Made by a program: the position numbers and the translations under genes
Notes under the pieces: generated by a model
Database searches by the model: none
Seen by the model: only the letters and a program-made list of their open reading frames with translations
What the model was told of the DNA's origin: nothing
DNA from: Desulfovibrio sp. UIB00
GTDB taxonomy: Bacteria; Desulfobacterota; Desulfovibrionia; Desulfovibrionales; Desulfovibrionaceae
NCBI RefSeq assembly: GCF_022508225.1
Contig: NZ_JAETXJ010000005.1
Span: 62,001 to 126,000, forward strand
DNA length: 64,000 nt
Direction of reading: 5' to 3'
In this document: positions 61,823 to 64,000 of the stretch, piece after piece
Numbering within the stretch: position 1 is the first letter of the stretch
Layout: the number at the start of each line of letters is the position of its first letter

Positions 61823-63043
61823 TTAAACCTTGAATCCTTCACGCAGGCGCAGAAGGCCGCGCCAGTTTCTGAGCAGCAGCACTGCCGCCAGCACCAGATA
61901 CACCTGCGCAAAGAAATAGTGCAGGCGTAAAGGATCGTGCGCAAGCCCCAGCAGGGCTTCAACCTGGGTGTCGTAGAGAGGCGAGAGCAACTGGGCTGCA
62001 AACAGAATGAACAGCCACAGGGCCTCGCGTACATGCAGGCGCAGATCCACCAGCAGGGCCACGGCAAAAAGGGACTGCCCGGCGGTCAGTAGTATTTCCT
62101 GAAACTGGTGAGTGTCAAGGTTTATGGAAGGTGAAAGCGATCCGGATGACGCGGCGTAGACGCCGGGGATCATGCCCACAAGCAGGGTCCACTGGTTCAG
62201 TTTGGACGAAAGCAGGCTGCCCAGAGCCAGTGAAGCATTGCCCCGCGCGGCAAACATGAGGGCAATGATGAACTCGGGAGATTCAGAGGCAAGAGGCGCA
62301 AGCCATTGCACCAGCAAAAATTCGTTGATGCCCAGCAGTTTTCCGCTGGCAACCAGACTTTCGCTGAAGGGCTCGGCATTGCACAAAATGACCAGCGCCG
62401 AAAAAAGGAAAATAAGGATAACGCTGCGCAGGCGCACCTTTTTGGCAAAATGGGCCAGCAGGGCTGCGGGGCCTTCGGGTTCTTCCTCTTCCACGGGTCT
62501 GCGGGCGATAATGCAGATGTACCAGATATAGATACCCAGCAGCACTGCGCCGTCAACCCAGGTCAGCGAACCCTTGAGCGGAATAAACAGGGCGTAAATG
62601 GTTGCTAGGCCGAGAAAGAGTACGTCCGTGCGTTTGTCGTCCGGCAGGGACACCCCCGAATGGAACCGTCTGGCAAAAACAAGTACAATGGCCGACCAGC
62701 CTACGCCGATGAGCAGCCTGTTGGCCCCGGTCATGTTGGCAATGGCGTAGTGGGAGTACGCGCTTTCGGGGTGCTGGCCTGCCATCCAGGTAAAGTACAT
62801 GTCCACGGCATATTCGGGCAGCACGGCGATAAAGGCCACCACAGCCACGGCTACAGCCTGCGGGATGTCCATCTGGGCCACTTCGCACGCCCAGGTGAGC
62901 AGAAAGGATGCGCCCAGAATGGCCATGCCCGAGAGCAGGGCCACCAGAAGCGGCGAAACGTCAGGGTGCAGAAAGCGTAGCCCAATGCCTGGCAGGGTCA
63001 TGCCCACGGCAATGATGTAGGGGCGCAGTGCGCGAATGGTCAT
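61823..63043 (-). CDS. Sodium/calcium exchanger family protein, manganese-riboswitch controlled
   Basis: The 406-residue protein has about 11 membrane helices and two alpha-repeat halves carrying acidic ion ligands: AVLPEYAVDMYF (about residues 73-84) and ASESPEFIIALMF (about 250-262). AAGGAG lies upstream of the ATG at 63043. The gene sits directly behind a yybP-ykoY riboswitch with an intrinsic terminator, so it should be switched on by Mn2+. Its probable job is Mn2+ (or Ca2+) efflux, inferred from riboswitch plus family. Confidence 0.9.
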   Translation of the reverse strand: MTIRALRPYIIAVGMTLPGIGLRFLHPDVSPLLVALLSGMAILGASFLLTWACEVAQMDIPQAVAVAVVAFIAVLPEYAVDMYFTWMAGQHPESAYSHYAIANMTGANRLLIGVGWSAIVLVFARRFHSGVSLPDDKRTDVLFLGLATIYALFIPLKGSLTWVDGAVLLGIYIWYICIIARRPVEEEEPEGPAALLAHFAKKVRLRSVILIFLFSALVILCNAEPFSESLVASGKLLGINEFLLVQWLAPLASESPEFIIALMFAARGNASLALGSLLSSKLNQWTLLVGMIPGVYAASSGSLSPSINLDTHQFQEILLTAGQSLFAVALLVDLRLHVREALWLFILFAAQLLSPLYDTQVEALLGLAHDPLRLHYFFAQVYLVLAAVLLLRNWRGLLRLREGFKV

Positions 63044-63398
63044 GCTGTTCTCCTTAAAAAATAAAAAAGACCTTGGCGATGTAACGCCAAGGTCTCACTA
63101 ATCGGCTGTACCGACGGCGACACCAGGCCTGAGGCCATGCTGTTGATGTCGCCCGGGTTTCAAGAACCCAGTTACTCCCCTTGAGCTGCCAAAATAGACG
63201 TTGTTCACGGTGCTGTCAACAATTCCACCGGGCGCTCAGCGGCATGCAGCGCTGCGTAGTCAGGGACACAGGCTTTGCTGTCCGAACCATGCGCCGCATT
63301 GTTGCAAGGGGGCAGGCGGCACTTGCCAGTATGGGTGCCTGCGGCTAAAGTGACGATGAATTATGTGCCGGCGTAGTCGGCCAGCCTAGGAGCTCTTT
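63044..63398. other. Divergent region between the exchanger and zinc-ribbon genes
   Basis: Apart from the riboswitch (63060-63195), the 200 bp to 63398 contain no gene; promoters for both directions are expected there. Confidence 0.6.
63060..63195 (-). promoter_or_regulatory. yybP-ykoY (manganese) riboswitch with expression-platform terminator
   Basis: On the minus strand CAAGGGGAGTAAC (63184-63172 region) matches the conserved 5-prime aptamer sequence, and GTGAGACCTTGG (about 63099-63086) the conserved 3-prime part; between them are two paired arms as in known members. The closing stem CAAGG/CCTTG uses the same CCTTG that forms the left arm of the terminator AGACCTTGGCG (63085-63095 with 63068-63078), followed by TTTTTTATTTTTT. 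Mn2+ binding would therefore prevent termination. The ribosome site lies directly behind. Confidence 0.9.
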
Positions 63399-64000
63399 GT
63401 GAATATTACTTGCCCGCGTTGCGGCTTCAGCCGCGAATTGCCCGCCGATCGTCTGCCCTCCAAGGCAGTTATAGCTACATGCCCGCACTGCGCCTGCCGG
63501 TTCCGTCTGGTTCCCGGCGTTGGCGTCATGGATGTGCTGTCCGAACCGGAACACCCCATTGAAAATCCTGCACACAACGGTGATTCCAAAGTCGCCGCTG
63601 CGCGGCCTGAAAAGTTGGGTGCGGAACCGCATGGGCGGGGAGCCTGGCAGTCGGGCGATGATGATCCATTGCCCCCTGGGGCCATTGTTCCCGGTCATTC
63701 CGTGCAGAAACCTTCCTATTCGGATGACGAGCGGGACGCGAGCCGTGAACCCGCGCAAAAGCCGCAGTCTGGCAGAAAATTCCCCCAGGCGGATGCTGGA
63801 GAAGAAAAGCATATAGGTAATCTGTGGGGGCTGCTGGGCGGCAAAAATATTTTTGGCCAGCGCGATGACAAAAGCAGTGAAAAGCGTGCTGGCGAAAGGG
63901 ATGACGACAATCAGCAGAAACGTAATTCGCAGCGCGGACTTTTTGGCCCTGCTGACGATGATGCTGATGAAAGCCGTAATGCCAGCGCGGCCTATGCGCG
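63399..64000 (+). CDS. Zinc-ribbon (MJ0042-type) protein, partial at window end
   Basis: The frame is open for 200 codons to the window edge. It begins with NITCPRCGFSRELP and CPHCACRFRLVPG, the paired CxxC knuckles of the MJ0042 zinc-ribbon motif. The rest, up to base 64000, is polar, acidic and probably disordered (DDD, GRK and Gln-rich stretches). Proteins of this type in delta-proteobacteria often carry membrane or DUF segments further on, which cannot be seen here. AGGAG lies 7 nt before the GTG start at 63399. Confidence 0.85.
   Translation, partial: MNITCPRCGFSRELPADRLPSKAVIATCPHCACRFRLVPGVGVMDVLSEPEHPIENPAHNGDSKVAAARPEKLGAEPHGRGAWQSGDDDPLPPGAIVPGHSVQKPSYSDDERDASREPAQKPQSGRKFPQADAGEEKHIGNLWGLLGGKNIFGQRDDKSSEKRAGERDDDNQQKRNSQRGLFGPADDDADESRNASAAYA

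Noticed and set aside
1-64000. tRNA or rRNA genes
   Set aside because: No cloverleaf, T-loop pattern or rRNA-like segment was recognised by eye; a dedicated tRNA scan would be decisive.

Overview
The window looks like chromosome from a Desulfovibrio-type sulfate reducer (Desulfovibrionaceae). This is inferred from high GC content, split glycine dehydrogenase subunits (GcvPA/GcvPB), [NiFe]-hydrogenase maturation genes, a membrane hydrogenase-type complex, several dCache sensors and ThyX in place of ThyA. I see no rRNA, tRNA, CRISPR array, phage gene or transposase. About 54 genes are supported; nearly all are intact and sit in short operons. Two run off the window edges: ppx at the left and a zinc-ribbon protein at the right.

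1-6.7 kb: ppk-ppx polyphosphate genes, a dCache chemoreceptor with a possible sigma-28 promoter, and an Nramp metal importer. 6.9-9.4 kb: a tightly overlapping three-gene operon encoding a leaderless substrate-binding-like protein, a Cys-rich HypB/CooC-like GTPase and an ABC ATPase, with no permease. A pair of 10-bp palindromes overlaps a possible promoter upstream. This is my leading candidate for an undescribed system. 9.6-22 kb, minus strand: a 63-aa protein, hypE, hypD, two long palindromes, argC, a DUF1844 protein, an aminotransferase, an RlmI-type methyltransferase, a large membrane-anchored unknown, and the NAD genes in the order nadC-nadA-nadB. 22-24.4 kb: mgtE and an orphan NarL-type regulator.

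24.4-25.5 kb and 48.6-49.3 kb hold matching composite repeats in opposite orientation (a roughly 222-bp family and a roughly 300-bp family). They bracket about 23 kb that could in principle invert. Inside this segment are a TauE/SafE exporter with a DUF1634 partner and a five-protein two-component array (25.7-32.2 kb), a thioesterase, a Tim44-like protein, a six-gene hydrogenase-4-like complex whose large subunit lacks the nickel-binding cysteines (34.2-41.7 kb), a UDP-glucuronate decarboxylase, tatD, and the glycine cleavage genes gcvT-gcvH-gcvPA-gcvPB.

49.3-64 kb: mnmA; a polar amino-acid ABC operon with two tandem near-identical binding proteins; a NYN nuclease-like protein; an O-antigen-ligase-like protein; thyX with a variant motif; a lone trpB; uvrC; a DUF3298-type protein; and a sodium/calcium-exchanger-family protein preceded by a clear yybP-ykoY (manganese) riboswitch and terminator. 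The Nramp importer at 5.5 kb and this riboswitch-controlled exchanger suggest metal uptake and efflux arms of manganese homeostasis.
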